Source of the DNA: Streptomyces sp. CB02400
GTDB taxonomy: Bacteria > Actinomycetota > Actinomycetes > Streptomycetales > Streptomycetaceae
Assembly (NCBI RefSeq): GCF_001905725.1
Contig: NZ_LIWB01000010.1
Span: forward strand, 183,140 to 247,139
Reading direction: 5' to 3'
Length of the DNA stretch: 64,000 nt
Position numbers and translations under genes: made by a program. Within the stretch, counting starts at the first letter, position 1. Every line of letters begins with the position of its first letter. The notes beneath the pieces are model-generated. The model was not told where the DNA came from and did no database searches. It saw only the letters and a program-made list of their open reading frames with translations. This document shows, piece after piece, positions 50,168-59,549 of this stretch.

Positions 50168-50923
50168 ATGGACAAGGTGGTCGCCTCGGCTGCGGAGGCG
50201 GTGGCTGACGTGCCGGACGGCGCGTCACTGGCGGTGGGCGGCTTCGGCCTCAGCGGTGTGCCGAACGTGCTGGTCCAGGCGCTGTACGAGCGGGGCGTCG
50301 ACGGGCTGTCGGTCGTCTCGAACAACTGCGGGGCGATGGAGTCCGGGCTCGCGGTGCTGCTCGCGGCGGGCCGGATCGCCCGAGTGACCGGTTCCTACAT
50401 CGGCGCGAACAAGGAGTTCGCCCGGCAGTACCTGGCCGGTGAGCTGGAGGTGGAGCTGATCCCGCAGGGCACGCTCGCCGAAAGGCTGCGCGCCGGGGGC
50501 GCCGGCATCCCGGCGTTCTACACCCCGGCCGGGGTCGGCACGCAGGTCGCCGAGGGCGGGCTGCCATGGCGCTACGACGGCTCCGGCGGGGTGGCTCTCG
50601 CCTCACCCGCGAAGGAGGTCCGGGAGTTCGACGGCACTCAGTACGTGCTGGAGCGCGGCATCCGCACCGACTTCGCGCTGGTGCGGGCGGCGAAGGGCGA
50701 CCGGCACGGGAACCTCGTGTTCAGCAAGTCGGCCCGCAACTTCAACCCCCTGGCCGCGACGGCGGGCCGGGTGACGGTCGCGGAGGTGGAGGAGCTGGTC
50801 GAGCCCGGCGCCCTCGACCCGGACGCGGTGCACCTGCCGGGCGTGTTCGTGCAGCGGGTGGTCGCCCTCACGCCCGAGCAGGCGGCGGACAAGAAGATCG
50901 AGCGGCGGACGGTGAGCGGCTGA
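50168..50923 (+). CDS. pcaI: 3-oxoadipate CoA-transferase subunit A
   Basis: The 251-residue family I CoA-transferase alpha subunit has LAVGGFGLSGVPNVLVQAL and NNCGAMESGLAVLL, then GANKEFARQYLAGELEVELIPQGTLAERLRAGGAG. With PcaJ it moves CoA from succinyl-CoA to 3-oxoadipate, the penultimate step of the beta-ketoadipate pathway. ATG 50168 (MDKVVASAAEA) is chosen. ATG 50129 is also open but lies next to the operator. It is first of the six-gene operon, and its stop overlaps the pcaJ start by one base. Confidence 0.93.
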   Translation: MDKVVASAAEAVADVPDGASLAVGGFGLSGVPNVLVQALYERGVDGLSVVSNNCGAMESGLAVLLAAGRIARVTGSYIGANKEFARQYLAGELEVELIPQGTLAERLRAGGAGIPAFYTPAGVGTQVAEGGLPWRYDGSGGVALASPAKEVREFDGTQYVLERGIRTDFALVRAAKGDRHGNLVFSKSARNFNPLAATAGRVTVAEVEELVEPGALDPDAVHLPGVFVQRVVALTPEQAADKKIERRTVSG

Positions 50924-51567
50924 TGGCCTGGACACGGGAAGAGATGGCCGCGCGGGCGGCCCGGGAGCTGAGCGACGGCCAGTACGTCAATCTCGGCATC
51001 GGCCTGCCCACGCTCATCCCCAACCACCTCCCGCCGGGTGTCGAGGTGGTGCTGGAGAGCGAGAACGGCATCCTGGGCACCGGCCCGTACCCCGCCGAGG
51101 ACGCCGTCGATCCTGACCTGATCAACGCCGGGAAGGAGACCGTCACGGTCCTTCCGGGCGCCTCCTTCTTCGACTCGGCGCTGTCGTTCTCGATGATCCG
51201 CGGCGGGCACATCGACGTCGCCGTCCTCGGCGCGATGCAGGTGTCCGTCCGCGGTGACCTGGCCAACTGGGCGGTACCCGGCAAGCTCGTCACCGGCATC
51301 GGCGGCGCGATGGACCTGGTCCACGGCGCCCGCACGGTGATCGTGGTGATGACCCACACCGCCAAGGACGGCTCGCCGAAGATCGTGACGGAGTGCGCGC
51401 TGCCGCTGACCGGCAAGGCGTGCGTGGACCGGATCATCACCGACCTCGGCGTCCTCGACGTCACCGACGACGGACTCGTCCTCGTCGAGACCGCTCCCGG
51501 CGTGACCGCCCGGGAGATCGCCGCCAAGACCGGAGCCGAACTCACCCTCGCGGAGGGCCTGTCGTGA
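50923..51567 (+). CDS. pcaJ: 3-oxoadipate CoA-transferase subunit B
   Basis: The 214-residue beta subunit has the catalytic Glu in VLESENGILGTGP and GIGLPTLIPNHLP at the start, with GKLVTGIGGAMDL near residue 125. It forms the heterodimer with PcaI. Its TGA overlaps the start of pcaH directly (GTGA). In the S. coelicolor order I recall, pcaF (beta-ketoadipyl-CoA thiolase) stands at this junction, and here there is no room for it. Confidence 0.93.
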   Translation: MAWTREEMAARAARELSDGQYVNLGIGLPTLIPNHLPPGVEVVLESENGILGTGPYPAEDAVDPDLINAGKETVTVLPGASFFDSALSFSMIRGGHIDVAVLGAMQVSVRGDLANWAVPGKLVTGIGGAMDLVHGARTVIVVMTHTAKDGSPKIVTECALPLTGKACVDRIITDLGVLDVTDDGLVLVETAPGVTAREIAAKTGAELTLAEGLS

Positions 51568-52343
51568 CCCACGTACTCACCCAAGCCGACATCGACCGGG
51601 AGATCGCGGCCGAGCACGCCGCGTACGAGAAGCGGGTCGCCGACGGCGCGCCCGTCGAGCACCAGCCGCGCCGCGACTACGCGCCGTACCGCTCCTCGGT
51701 GCTGCGCCACCCGAGGCAGCCCCCGGTCGCCATCGACGTCACCAAGGACCCCGAGCTGGTGGAGCTGTCCTCCCCCGCGTTCGGGGAGCGGGACATCACC
51801 GAGACCGACAACGACCTCACCCGGCAGCACACCGGTGAACCCGTCGGCGAGCGCATCACCGTCTCCGGCCGGCTGCTGGACCGCGACGGACGGCCGGTGC
51901 GCGGCCAGCTCGTGGAGATCTGGCAGGCCAACTCGGCCGGCCGGTACGCCCATCAGCGCGAGCAGCACGACGCCCCGCTGGACCCGAACTTCACCGGCGT
52001 GGGCCGCACCCTCAGCGACGACGAAGGCCGCTACCACTTCACCACCATCCAGCCGGGCCCCTACCCCTGGCGCCAGCACCTCAACGCCTGGCGGCCCGCC
52101 CACATCCACTTCTCCGTCTTCGGCACGTCGTTCACCCAGCGGCTGGTGACGCAGATGTACTTCCCCAGCGATCCGCTCTTCCCGTACGACCCGATCATCC
52201 AGTCGGTGACCGACGACGCCGCACGGCAGCGGCTGATAGCGACGTACGACCACAGCCTGTCGGTGCCGGAGTTCTCGATGGGCTACCACTGGGACATCGT
52301 GCTCGACGGACCGCGGGCCACCTGGATGGAAGAGGGGCGCTGA
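51564..52343 (+). CDS. pcaH: Protocatechuate 3,4-dioxygenase beta subunit
   Basis: The 259-residue subunit carries the non-haem Fe(III) ligands, two Tyr (NSAGRYAHQ and PGPYPWRQH) and two His (WRPAHIHFSVFG). It performs intradiol ring cleavage of protocatechuate to 3-carboxy-cis,cis-muconate. The GTG start overlaps the pcaJ stop by four bases. The N-terminal extension EKRVADGAPVEHQPRRDYAPY is usual for the beta subunit. It pairs with PcaG six bases downstream. Confidence 0.95.
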   Translation: MTHVLTQADIDREIAAEHAAYEKRVADGAPVEHQPRRDYAPYRSSVLRHPRQPPVAIDVTKDPELVELSSPAFGERDITETDNDLTRQHTGEPVGERITVSGRLLDRDGRPVRGQLVEIWQANSAGRYAHQREQHDAPLDPNFTGVGRTLSDDEGRYHFTTIQPGPYPWRQHLNAWRPAHIHFSVFGTSFTQRLVTQMYFPSDPLFPYDPIIQSVTDDAARQRLIATYDHSLSVPEFSMGYHWDIVLDGPRATWMEEGR

Positions 52344-52349
52344 CCCACC

Positions 52350-52955
52350 ATGACGAAGATCGACACCACTCGTCCGGAGACCGTGCTGCCCACCCCGTCG
52401 CACACGGTCGGCCCCTTCTACGGCCACGCCCTGCCCTTCCCCGGCGGCGAGGACATCGCGCCGCTCGGGCACCCGGACACCGTCACCGTGCACGGGTACG
52501 TGTACGACGGTGAAGGCCGGCCGCTGCCGGACGCGCTGCTGGAGCTGTGGGGGCCGGACCCCGACGGGAACGTGCCGACGGCGGACGGTTCGATGCGCCG
52601 GGACCCGGCGAGCGGCGGCTTCCTCGGCCGCAACGGCGTGGAGTTCACCGGCTTCGGACGGATCCAGACCGACGCGAACGGCCACTGGTACGCCCGTACG
52701 CTCCGCCCCGGAGCACGCGGGGGGAACGCGCCGTACCTCAGTGTGTGCGTGTTCGCGCGGGGGCTGCTGGTGCACCTGTTCACCCGGATCTACCTGCCGG
52801 GCGACGAGGCGGCGCTGGCGGCGGACCCGCTGCTGTCCCGGCTCGACACCGGGCGCCGCGACACGCTGGTCGCGGGTGAGGAGGGCGCCGGCACGTACCG
52901 TTTCGACATCCGCCTTCAGGGCGAGGGCGAGACGGTCTTCCTGGAGTTCCAGTGA
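52350..52955 (+). CDS. pcaG: Protocatechuate 3,4-dioxygenase alpha subunit
   Basis: The 201-residue subunit lacks iron ligands and ends with TYRFDIRLQGEGETVFLEF, typical of PcaG. The SHTVGPFYGHALPF start and ARGLLVHLFTRIYLPGD segment also match. It forms the alpha-beta protomer with PcaH. The TGA overlaps the GTG of pcaB. Confidence 0.95.
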   Translation: MTKIDTTRPETVLPTPSHTVGPFYGHALPFPGGEDIAPLGHPDTVTVHGYVYDGEGRPLPDALLELWGPDPDGNVPTADGSMRRDPASGGFLGRNGVEFTGFGRIQTDANGHWYARTLRPGARGGNAPYLSVCVFARGLLVHLFTRIYLPGDEAALAADPLLSRLDTGRRDTLVAGEEGAGTYRFDIRLQGEGETVFLEFQ

Positions 52956-54292
52956 CATTCACGTCCCCTCCGTACTCCGACACCGGCCTGCTCGGTCCCG
53001 AGTGGGGACTGTCCGGCGCCGCCTCGGAGACCGGCGACCACGCGTATCTCCGGGCCATGCTGGACGCCGAGTCCGCGCTGACCCGGGCGCAGGCCTCGCT
53101 GGGGCTCGCACCGGCCGAGGCAGCGGCGGCGGTGACCGAGGCGGCCGTCCCGGGCCGTTTCGGCGTCCACGCCCTCGCGGCGCGCACCCCGGCCGGCGGC
53201 AACCCGGTCATCCCGTTGGTCGCCGCCCTGACCGCGGAGGTCGGTGAGGAGTACGGCCCCTATGTCCACCGGGGTGCCACCAGCCAGGACATCATGGACA
53301 CGGCGACCATGCTGGTCGCCGTGCGCACCCTGGACCTGGTCCTCGCCGACCTCGGCCGGACCGAGGGCGCGCTGGCCGGGCTCGCCGCCGCGCACCGGGA
53401 CACGCCGATGCCCGGACGGACGCTCACCCAGCACGCCGTGCCGACGACGTTCGGTCTGAAGGCGGCCGGCTGGCGCTCGCTGATCCTGGATGCCCGCGAC
53501 CGCATCAGCCGGGTACGGGACTCGCTCCCCGCCCAACTCGGGGGTGCCGCCGGGACCCTGGCGGCCTTCCAGGCGTACGGCTCCGAGGACACGGACGCGC
53601 TCACGACGGCCTACGCCCGCGAAGTCGGCCTGGCGGCACCGGCGTTGCCCTGGCACACGCTGCGCACCCCGGTCGCCGATCTCGCCGGCTGCCTGGCCTT
53701 CGCGGCGGGAGCGCTGGGCAAGTTCGCGGCGGACGTACTGACGCTGTCACGCACGGAGATCGGTGAGGTGACGGAGGGCAGCGGCGGCGGCTCGTCGGCC
53801 ATGCCGCACAAGGCGAACCCGGTGCGGTCCACCCTGCTCGCGGCCGCCGCCCGGCGCGCGCCCCAGCTCTCCGCCACCCTGTACGCCTCGGTGGCCGCCG
53901 AGGACGAGCGGCCGGCCGGTGCCTGGCACGCCGAGTGGGAGCCGTTGCGCGATCTGCTCCGGCTGGTGGGCGGTACCGCCGCGCACGCCGCCGAGCTGGC
54001 CGAAGGGCTGCGCGTCCACCCGGCCACGATGCGCCGGAACCTGGACGCCACCCGGGGACTGATCGTCTCCGAGCGGCTGTCCGCCGCGCTGGCGCCCGTT
54101 CTCGGCCGGGCCCGGGCGAAGGAACTCCTGACCGAACTGGCCCGCCGCACCCACGCCGAAGGCCGCTCTTTGCATGAACTCCTCGTGGAACAAGCCGAGT
54201 TGAAGGAGATCGACCTGGACGACCTCATCGACCCCGCCCACTACACCGGCTCCGCCGGAGCCCTCACCGACCGTGCCCTGGAGCGACGTTGA
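52952..54292 (+). CDS. pcaB: 3-carboxy-cis,cis-muconate cycloisomerase
   Basis: This 446-residue fumarase/aspartase superfamily enzyme has the signature GSSAMPHKANPVRS near residues 282-295 and the active-site HRGATSQDIMDTA near 110. It converts 3-carboxymuconate to 4-carboxymuconolactone. GTG is the start. Its stop overlaps the TTG of pcaL by three bases, showing tight translational coupling. Confidence 0.95.
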   Translation: MTFTSPPYSDTGLLGPEWGLSGAASETGDHAYLRAMLDAESALTRAQASLGLAPAEAAAAVTEAAVPGRFGVHALAARTPAGGNPVIPLVAALTAEVGEEYGPYVHRGATSQDIMDTATMLVAVRTLDLVLADLGRTEGALAGLAAAHRDTPMPGRTLTQHAVPTTFGLKAAGWRSLILDARDRISRVRDSLPAQLGGAAGTLAAFQAYGSEDTDALTTAYAREVGLAAPALPWHTLRTPVADLAGCLAFAAGALGKFAADVLTLSRTEIGEVTEGSGGGSSAMPHKANPVRSTLLAAAARRAPQLSATLYASVAAEDERPAGAWHAEWEPLRDLLRLVGGTAAHAAELAEGLRVHPATMRRNLDATRGLIVSERLSAALAPVLGRARAKELLTELARRTHAEGRSLHELLVEQAELKEIDLDDLIDPAHYTGSAGALTDRALERR

Positions 54293-55404
54293 CAAGTGAG
54301 CTGCTCAATCACCGTGCCGAAGGACCCGCTTCCGCTCCCCCGCTGCTGCTCGGCCCCTCGCTCGGCACGTCGTACGCCCTGTGGGACAAGGTGGCGCCCG
54401 AACTGTCGGCCGCGCACCGGGTGGTCCGCTGGGACCTGCCGGGACACGGCGGTTCGGCGGCGGGGCTGATCGGCCCCGGAGCGACCGTCGGCGATCTCGC
54501 CGGTCTGGTGCTCGCGCTCGCCGACGCGCTCGGCGTCGAGCGGTTCGCGTACGCGGGCGTCTCGCTGGGCGGTGCGGTGGGGCTGCACCTGGCCGTGCAC
54601 CATCCGGACCGGCTGTCGTCGCTGGCCGTGATCTGTTCCTCGGCGCACTTCAACGGCGCCAAGCCGTGGGAGGAGCGGGCGGCGCGGGTGCGGAGCGGAG
54701 GGCTCGCCGAACTAGCGGAAGGCGCGGACGCCCGCTGGTTCACGTCCGGGTTCACCGTGCCGGGGCTGGTCCGGGACCACCGGGAGGCCGACCCGGAGGC
54801 GTACGCCGCCTGCTGTGACGCGCTGGCCGTGTTCGATCTGCGGGACCGGCTGGCGGAGGTGTCCGTGCCGACGCTGCTGGTGGCCGGCCGGGAGGACCCG
54901 GCGACGCCGCCCGAGCATCTGCGGGAGATCGCGGACGCGGTGCCGGACGCCGCGCTCGTGGAGCTCCCCGGCGCCTCGCACCTGGCGCCGGCACAGCGCC
55001 CGGAGGCGGTGCTGACCGCGTTGCGTACCCACTTCGACGGGGCCGCCCGGCGCGGTGTGGAGGTGCGCCGGGAGGTGCTGGGCGACGCGCACGTGGACCG
55101 GGCGCAGGCCCGGCAGACGCCGTTCACGGCACGCTTCCAGGACTTCATCTCACGCTACGCCTGGGGCGAGGTCTGGACCGACCCGACCCTCACCCGCCGC
55201 GAACGCAGCATGATCACACTCACGGCGCTGGTCGCGCACGGCCACTACGACGAGCTCGCCATGCACGTCCGCGCGGCGCGCCGCAACGGGCTCACCCCCG
55301 AGGAGATCGGGGCGGTGCTGCTCCAGACGGCCGTGTACTGCGGGGTCCCGGCGGCGAACTCGGCGTTCGCGACGGCCCAGCGGGTGCTGGCGGAGGAGGA
55401 GTGA
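54289..55404 (+). CDS. pcaL: Fused 3-oxoadipate enol-lactonase / 4-carboxymuconolactone decarboxylase
   Basis: The 371-residue fusion has an alpha/beta hydrolase (residues 1-245, PcaD function) with nucleophile GVSLGGAVGL (about residue 93), Asp in GREDPATPP and His in GASHLAP. The carboxymuconolactone decarboxylase domain (about 250-365, PcaC function) shows FISRYAWGEVWTDPTLTRRER. Both steps of lactone processing are thus combined, as in other streptomycetes and rhodococci. The start is TTG, coupled to pcaB. It is the last gene of the operon. The convergent LAL-like gene stops 14 bases beyond. Confidence 0.95.
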   Translation: MTSELLNHRAEGPASAPPLLLGPSLGTSYALWDKVAPELSAAHRVVRWDLPGHGGSAAGLIGPGATVGDLAGLVLALADALGVERFAYAGVSLGGAVGLHLAVHHPDRLSSLAVICSSAHFNGAKPWEERAARVRSGGLAELAEGADARWFTSGFTVPGLVRDHREADPEAYAACCDALAVFDLRDRLAEVSVPTLLVAGREDPATPPEHLREIADAVPDAALVELPGASHLAPAQRPEAVLTALRTHFDGAARRGVEVRREVLGDAHVDRAQARQTPFTARFQDFISRYAWGEVWTDPTLTRRERSMITLTALVAHGHYDELAMHVRAARRNGLTPEEIGAVLLQTAVYCGVPAANSAFATAQRVLAEEE

Positions 55405-55417
55405 CCGGGGGCAGCCC

Positions 55418-58105
55418 CTAGCGCGGTCCCACGCCCGTCCTGAGCTCCTGTCCGGCCCGTTCCACCAGGCCGTCCGCGCCGCAGGAGCGGGCCAGGGCGA
55501 GGCCGCGTTCGAGGTCGGGGACGGAACGGGCGAGGATGCCGTACTCGACGCGGGCCGCGGCGTGTTCGTACTGGCAGGGGGAGGACTCCAGGTAGGTGAC
55601 CGCCTGGGCGGCGAGGCGGACCGCGCGCTGGCCGGTCTCCAGGGCGGCGGCGACGCGCAGGGCCTCCCCTATGGCGGTGTCCGTGCCGAGCCGTTCGGCC
55701 CGCCGGCGGACGTCGACGGCCAGCCGGGCGGCGCGGGCCGGGTCCTCGCCGGCGAGGGCGCGGGCGAGGTCGGCGGTCGCGAAGACGTGCACGGGGTTGT
55801 GGTGACCGCGGGCGGCGGCCGCCTTCTCGGCCGCCTCGAGTTCGTTGATGCCGTCCTTGGTGCGGCCGACGGCCAGCAGCAGCCGGCCGCGTACGGAACG
55901 CGGGTCGGGCAGCACGATGGTGGACGGGTAGGGCGGTGCGAAGCCGTGCCGTTCGGCCACCTCCCAGGCCTCGTCGGCCCGGCCGCGGGCGAGCAGGGTG
56001 TCGACGAGGTTGCAGGTGGCCGTCCAGTACAGGGGCAGTCCGCGGCCGACGCGTTCGGCGAGGCGCAGGGACTCGCGCAGGGATGCCTCGGCCTCCGGCA
56101 GCCGGCCCCGCCTGCGGTGCCCGAGACCCACGTAGGCGTGCGCCAGGACCAGGTGGCCCCCGCTCCAGCCCGCCGTCTCATAGGCGTTCAGGCCCTCGTG
56201 GTAGAGGCTCTCGGCGCGGTCCAGGCGGTCGGTGTAGGCATAGGCGTCGGCCAGCATCAGCAGCAGCTCGATGCCCCACTCGGGGTCGGTCCAGCCGAGG
56301 CCGGGGGCGAGGCGGCCGTTGACGAGGGCGCGGTCGCAGATCTCCACGACCTCCTCGGCGTTCTCGCCGCGCATCATGGCGTCGAAGCCGCGCACGATGA
56401 GCAGCGCGCGTTCGGAGTTGTCCCGGCCGGTGCAGGTGGCGGCGAGTTCGGCCAGCCGCTCGGAGCGGCCGGGCGAGGCGGCCTCGCCGGCGTGGATGCC
56501 CTCCCACATGAACTGCACGGTCCGCAGCCGCAGTTGTGCGGGGCCGGGTTCGAGCCGGGCGGCCTCCGCCTCGACCGTGCGGACGGCCTCCTCGAGCTGG
56601 TCGTTGTGGAGCAGCGCCTGGGAGAGGCGGACCACGGCGTCCACCCGCCGGTCGTCGTCGAGGCCGGGCATGCCGAGGGCGGCCCGCAGATGGCCGATGG
56701 TACGGGCGGGTGCGGTGAGGAAGGTGGCGCAGCCCAGTTCGTAGAGGACGTGTGCGTGGACCTCGGGGCGGGGCGGTTCCTCCAGGGCGCGTTCCAGGCA
56801 GCGGCGGGCGGCGTCCGGGGCACCGACGGCGAGGTGTTCGCGGGCGGCCTCGCGCAGTTGCCAGACGAGTTCCCCGTCGTCGTCCGGGTGCACTTCGATG
56901 AGGTGGCGGGCGGCCGCGGCGGCACCGCGTCCGGAGTCGGTGACGATCCGGGCGGCGATGCCGTGCATGGCGCGGCGCAGCGCGTCGGGGATGGAGTTGT
57001 AGACGGCGGTGGCGATCAGGGGGTGGACGAACTCGAGGTCGGCGGGGGCGGTGCGGCCCGTGGCGGACGGGTCGGGGGCGGTGAGGATGCGGGCGCTGCG
57101 CAGGAGTTCGGCGCAGCGGGCGGCGTCGTCGGCGTCCAGGGTGGCGAGCCGGGCCGCCAGGCCGACGGTGATGTCGTTGCCGAGGATGGCGGCGGCCCAG
57201 GCGAACCGGGTGGCGTCTATGCGGAGTTGTTCCAGGCGGGCGACGAGTCCGCCGCCGCGGGCGGAGCGGTTCAGGTCGCGCAGTTCACCGGCGTGGGCCT
57301 CGACGGGTTCGAGTTCGCTGTCCTGGACCTTGGCGAGGAGTTCGACGGTCTCGTAGGGGTTGCCGCCGGTGACGGCCCAGACCTCGCGGCAGAACGCGGC
57401 GTCGGCGTTCTCGCCCAGGGTGGCGCGGGTGAGTCCGGCCGCGGCCTCCGGGGTGAGGACGCTGAGGGTGGTGACGGGGTGGTCGGCCGCGGCGGCGACG
57501 GCGTCCAGGTGCCGGGCGCCGACTCCGGAGATCTCGCCGGACCGGCGGGCGACCACGACGAGGACGGACAGGTCCGCCAGGCGTTCGGCGAAGGCGGCGA
57601 GCCAGCGCAGGGTCTCCTGGTCGGCCCAGTGCGCGTCGTCGATCAGCAGGACCAGCGGCCAGTCCCGGCGGGCCAGCCGGCGCACGGCGGCGACCAGTCC
57701 CTCGCACACGCCCTGCGGGTCGGCGTGCCCCTCGCCGGGGTCGGCTATGCCGAGGGCGGGGCCGGCGATGTCGTACCAGTCGCCGAGGTACTCGCGGGCC
57801 TCCTCCGGCAGCATCGACACCAGCGCGGGCTGGAGGAGCTGGCGTACGACGTTGAAGGGGACGGTGCGCAGGGTCTCGCCGCCGCGGGCCGACCACACGG
57901 TGCAGCCGCGCCGTTCGGCGATGCGGCGGGTCTCGGCGAGCAGCGCGGTCTTGCCGAGTCCGGCCTCGCCCCGGAGCACCAGCAGGCCGCCCGGTGAGGA
58001 GCGGTCCGCGCACAGGGTGTCGACGGCCCGTGTGATGGCGGCGACCTCCTCGTCGCGCTCCCACAGGCCGGCCGAGGGGGCGGCCGGGGGCCGTACCTCC
58101 GTCAT
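55418..58105 (-). CDS. LAL-type AAA ATPase with TPR region, lacking LuxR HTH
   Basis: This 895-residue protein has Walker A GEAGLGKTALL near residue 46 and Walker B LVLLIDDAHWAD near 150. A sensor region follows, then about 500 residues of helical TPR-like repeats (LLMLADAYAYTDRLDRAESLY, LGHRRRGRLPEAEASLRESLR). LAL regulators end in a LuxR helix-turn-helix of about 65 residues. This protein stops at ERAGQELRTGVGPR, where that domain should begin. It may bind a ligand and signal through a partner, or be a truncated derivative. It is convergent with pcaL. The ATG (MTEVRPPAAPS) has GGGGAGG upstream. Confidence 0.85.
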   Translation of the reverse strand: MTEVRPPAAPSAGLWERDEEVAAITRAVDTLCADRSSPGGLLVLRGEAGLGKTALLAETRRIAERRGCTVWSARGGETLRTVPFNVVRQLLQPALVSMLPEEAREYLGDWYDIAGPALGIADPGEGHADPQGVCEGLVAAVRRLARRDWPLVLLIDDAHWADQETLRWLAAFAERLADLSVLVVVARRSGEISGVGARHLDAVAAAADHPVTTLSVLTPEAAAGLTRATLGENADAAFCREVWAVTGGNPYETVELLAKVQDSELEPVEAHAGELRDLNRSARGGGLVARLEQLRIDATRFAWAAAILGNDITVGLAARLATLDADDAARCAELLRSARILTAPDPSATGRTAPADLEFVHPLIATAVYNSIPDALRRAMHGIAARIVTDSGRGAAAAARHLIEVHPDDDGELVWQLREAAREHLAVGAPDAARRCLERALEEPPRPEVHAHVLYELGCATFLTAPARTIGHLRAALGMPGLDDDRRVDAVVRLSQALLHNDQLEEAVRTVEAEAARLEPGPAQLRLRTVQFMWEGIHAGEAASPGRSERLAELAATCTGRDNSERALLIVRGFDAMMRGENAEEVVEICDRALVNGRLAPGLGWTDPEWGIELLLMLADAYAYTDRLDRAESLYHEGLNAYETAGWSGGHLVLAHAYVGLGHRRRGRLPEAEASLRESLRLAERVGRGLPLYWTATCNLVDTLLARGRADEAWEVAERHGFAPPYPSTIVLPDPRSVRGRLLLAVGRTKDGINELEAAEKAAAARGHHNPVHVFATADLARALAGEDPARAARLAVDVRRRAERLGTDTAIGEALRVAAALETGQRAVRLAAQAVTYLESSPCQYEHAAARVEYGILARSVPDLERGLALARSCGADGLVERAGQELRTGVGPR

Positions 58106-58368
58106 CCCGCTACCTCCCCGAGTCGCCCGAATGACGTACAGACCTTGAGCGTAGTCCCCCTGCCGCCGCAGCGGTGCCCGCTCGCGCCACGTGTTGCCGT
58201 GACGGGTGACACGGCCCCGCCGGGTCGACGTGTTCCGCCCCTCACCAGGCGTCCTGATGGTCAACTCCTGTCAAGGGGCCGGGAGATGACAATCTCCGGG
58301 ACGGGCGCGGCGGAGGTGTGACGGGGCTCTCTCATCCGGCTTTCACCGAGGCCTCATACGGTATGGGC

Positions 58369-59409
58369 ATGACGCAGGTGACTCCTCCCGGGTGGTACCC
58401 CGACCCCGGGCAGACGAATGAGGGGCCGGCCACCGAGCGCTGGTGGGACGGCAGGGCCTGGACGGAGCAGGTCCGTCCGGTGGGGTCGGCCGCCGCCTGG
58501 GGCCCCCCGGCGCCGGGCGGCGCGGGCGGGCCGGCGTATCCGGCCTACCCGGCGTATCCCGTTCCGCACCCGCCGCCCGGGCGGGGCCGGCGAGTGCGGA
58601 ACGGGATAGCCGTGGCGGCGGCCGTCGCCGTCCTGGCGAGCATCGGTGTGGGTGTGTACGCGCTGACGGACGACGGCGGTGACGGCGGCACCACGACCTC
58701 GCAGGGATCGGGTGGACGGGACGGCGGTCCGTTCGGTGACTCCGGCGGGCAGGACGGGGGCTCCGGCGGGCAGGACGGGGGCTCCGGCGGGTCGGGCGGG
58801 GACTCCGGGGGTTCGGGCGGTTCCGGTGGCTCCGGTGGTGAGGAGCCGGCGCCGGACGGGTCCGAGGCACCGCGGATCGAGAGCGGGTCGGTGACCGACG
58901 CGCTGAGCGGCATCAGTCTGCCCATCCCGGACGGCTGGTACGGCCAGGAGTCGGACGTGGGCGCCTCGGTGACGTCGGAGAACTCGTACGACTGCCCCGG
59001 CGACACCTCCAAGACCTGCACCAAGGGCGGGGCGTACTCGGCGCCGGCCCTGGCGTTCGGCACCAAGGGCTCCACCGCCGAGGAGGTCGCCAAGGCGGAC
59101 ATCTCCGCCAACGCCGAGCAGAGCTACGGCGGTGAGGCCTACGGGAAGATCACCTCGCACGACGTCCTCGCGTCCAAGGCCGTGACCGTGGCCGGGCAGA
59201 AGGGCTATCTGGTGCGCTGGAAGGCGGTCACCAGCAAGGGCTCCGACGGGTACGTCCAGTCGCTGGCCTTCCCCTCCCCCGCGCAGCCGCAGCAGATGGT
59301 CGTGGTCCGCTTCGGGGTGGACACCGACCAGAAGCAGTCCGTCCTCGACGAGATCACCGAGGGCATCGAGGTGTCCTCGGGCGGCGGCGGCAACGGGCAG
59401 GACGTCTGA
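58369..59409 (+). CDS. DUF2510 membrane protein with Gly/Ser-rich linker
   Basis: In this 346-residue protein, an N-terminal DUF2510 domain (PPGWYPDPGQTNEGPATERWWDGRAWTEQV) is followed by a Pro/Tyr-rich stretch, one membrane helix (IAVAAAVAVLASIGVGVYAL) and a Gly/Ser/Asp/Gln low-complexity linker of about 50 residues. An extracellular domain of about 170 residues follows (VTDALSGISLPIPDGWYGQE). DUF2510 is presumably cytoplasmic and the C-terminal domain outside. The function is unknown. An ATG six bases earlier is an alternative start. Confidence 0.85.
   Translation: MTQVTPPGWYPDPGQTNEGPATERWWDGRAWTEQVRPVGSAAAWGPPAPGGAGGPAYPAYPAYPVPHPPPGRGRRVRNGIAVAAAVAVLASIGVGVYALTDDGGDGGTTTSQGSGGRDGGPFGDSGGQDGGSGGQDGGSGGSGGDSGGSGGSGGSGGEEPAPDGSEAPRIESGSVTDALSGISLPIPDGWYGQESDVGASVTSENSYDCPGDTSKTCTKGGAYSAPALAFGTKGSTAEEVAKADISANAEQSYGGEAYGKITSHDVLASKAVTVAGQKGYLVRWKAVTSKGSDGYVQSLAFPSPAQPQQMVVVRFGVDTDQKQSVLDEITEGIEVSSGGGGNGQDV
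58741..58782 (+). repeat. 21-base in-frame tandem repeat
   Basis: TCCGGCGGGCAGGACGGGGG plus C occurs twice in succession within the Gly/Ser-rich linker, encoding SGGQDGG repeats. Slippage could change linker length. Confidence 0.8.
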
Positions 59410-59423
59410 CACCCCGTACCTGA

Positions 59424-59470
59424 CGGCCGGGTGGGGCACCCCTCCGCTCAAGGGGTGCCCCACCCGGCCG
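59424..59470 (+). terminator. Bidirectional terminator, perfect 20-base stem
   Basis: CGGCCGGGTGGGGCACCCCT pairs with AGGGGTGCCCCACCCGGCCG around CCGCTCA between the convergent DUF2510 and TetR genes. Confidence 0.9.
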
Positions 59471-59549
59471 GGGTGGGCGCCGCCCCCGTCCCCACGGTGC
59501 GGCGCGGTCAGGCCGCCGTACGGTCATCCCGTCGACGGCGGCCTGTGTC

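Noticed and set aside
55562..57997. 811-codon plus-strand frame opposite the LAL-like gene
   Set aside because: The composition is Gly/Val/Glu repeats typical of shadows; the minus frame has Walker motifs.
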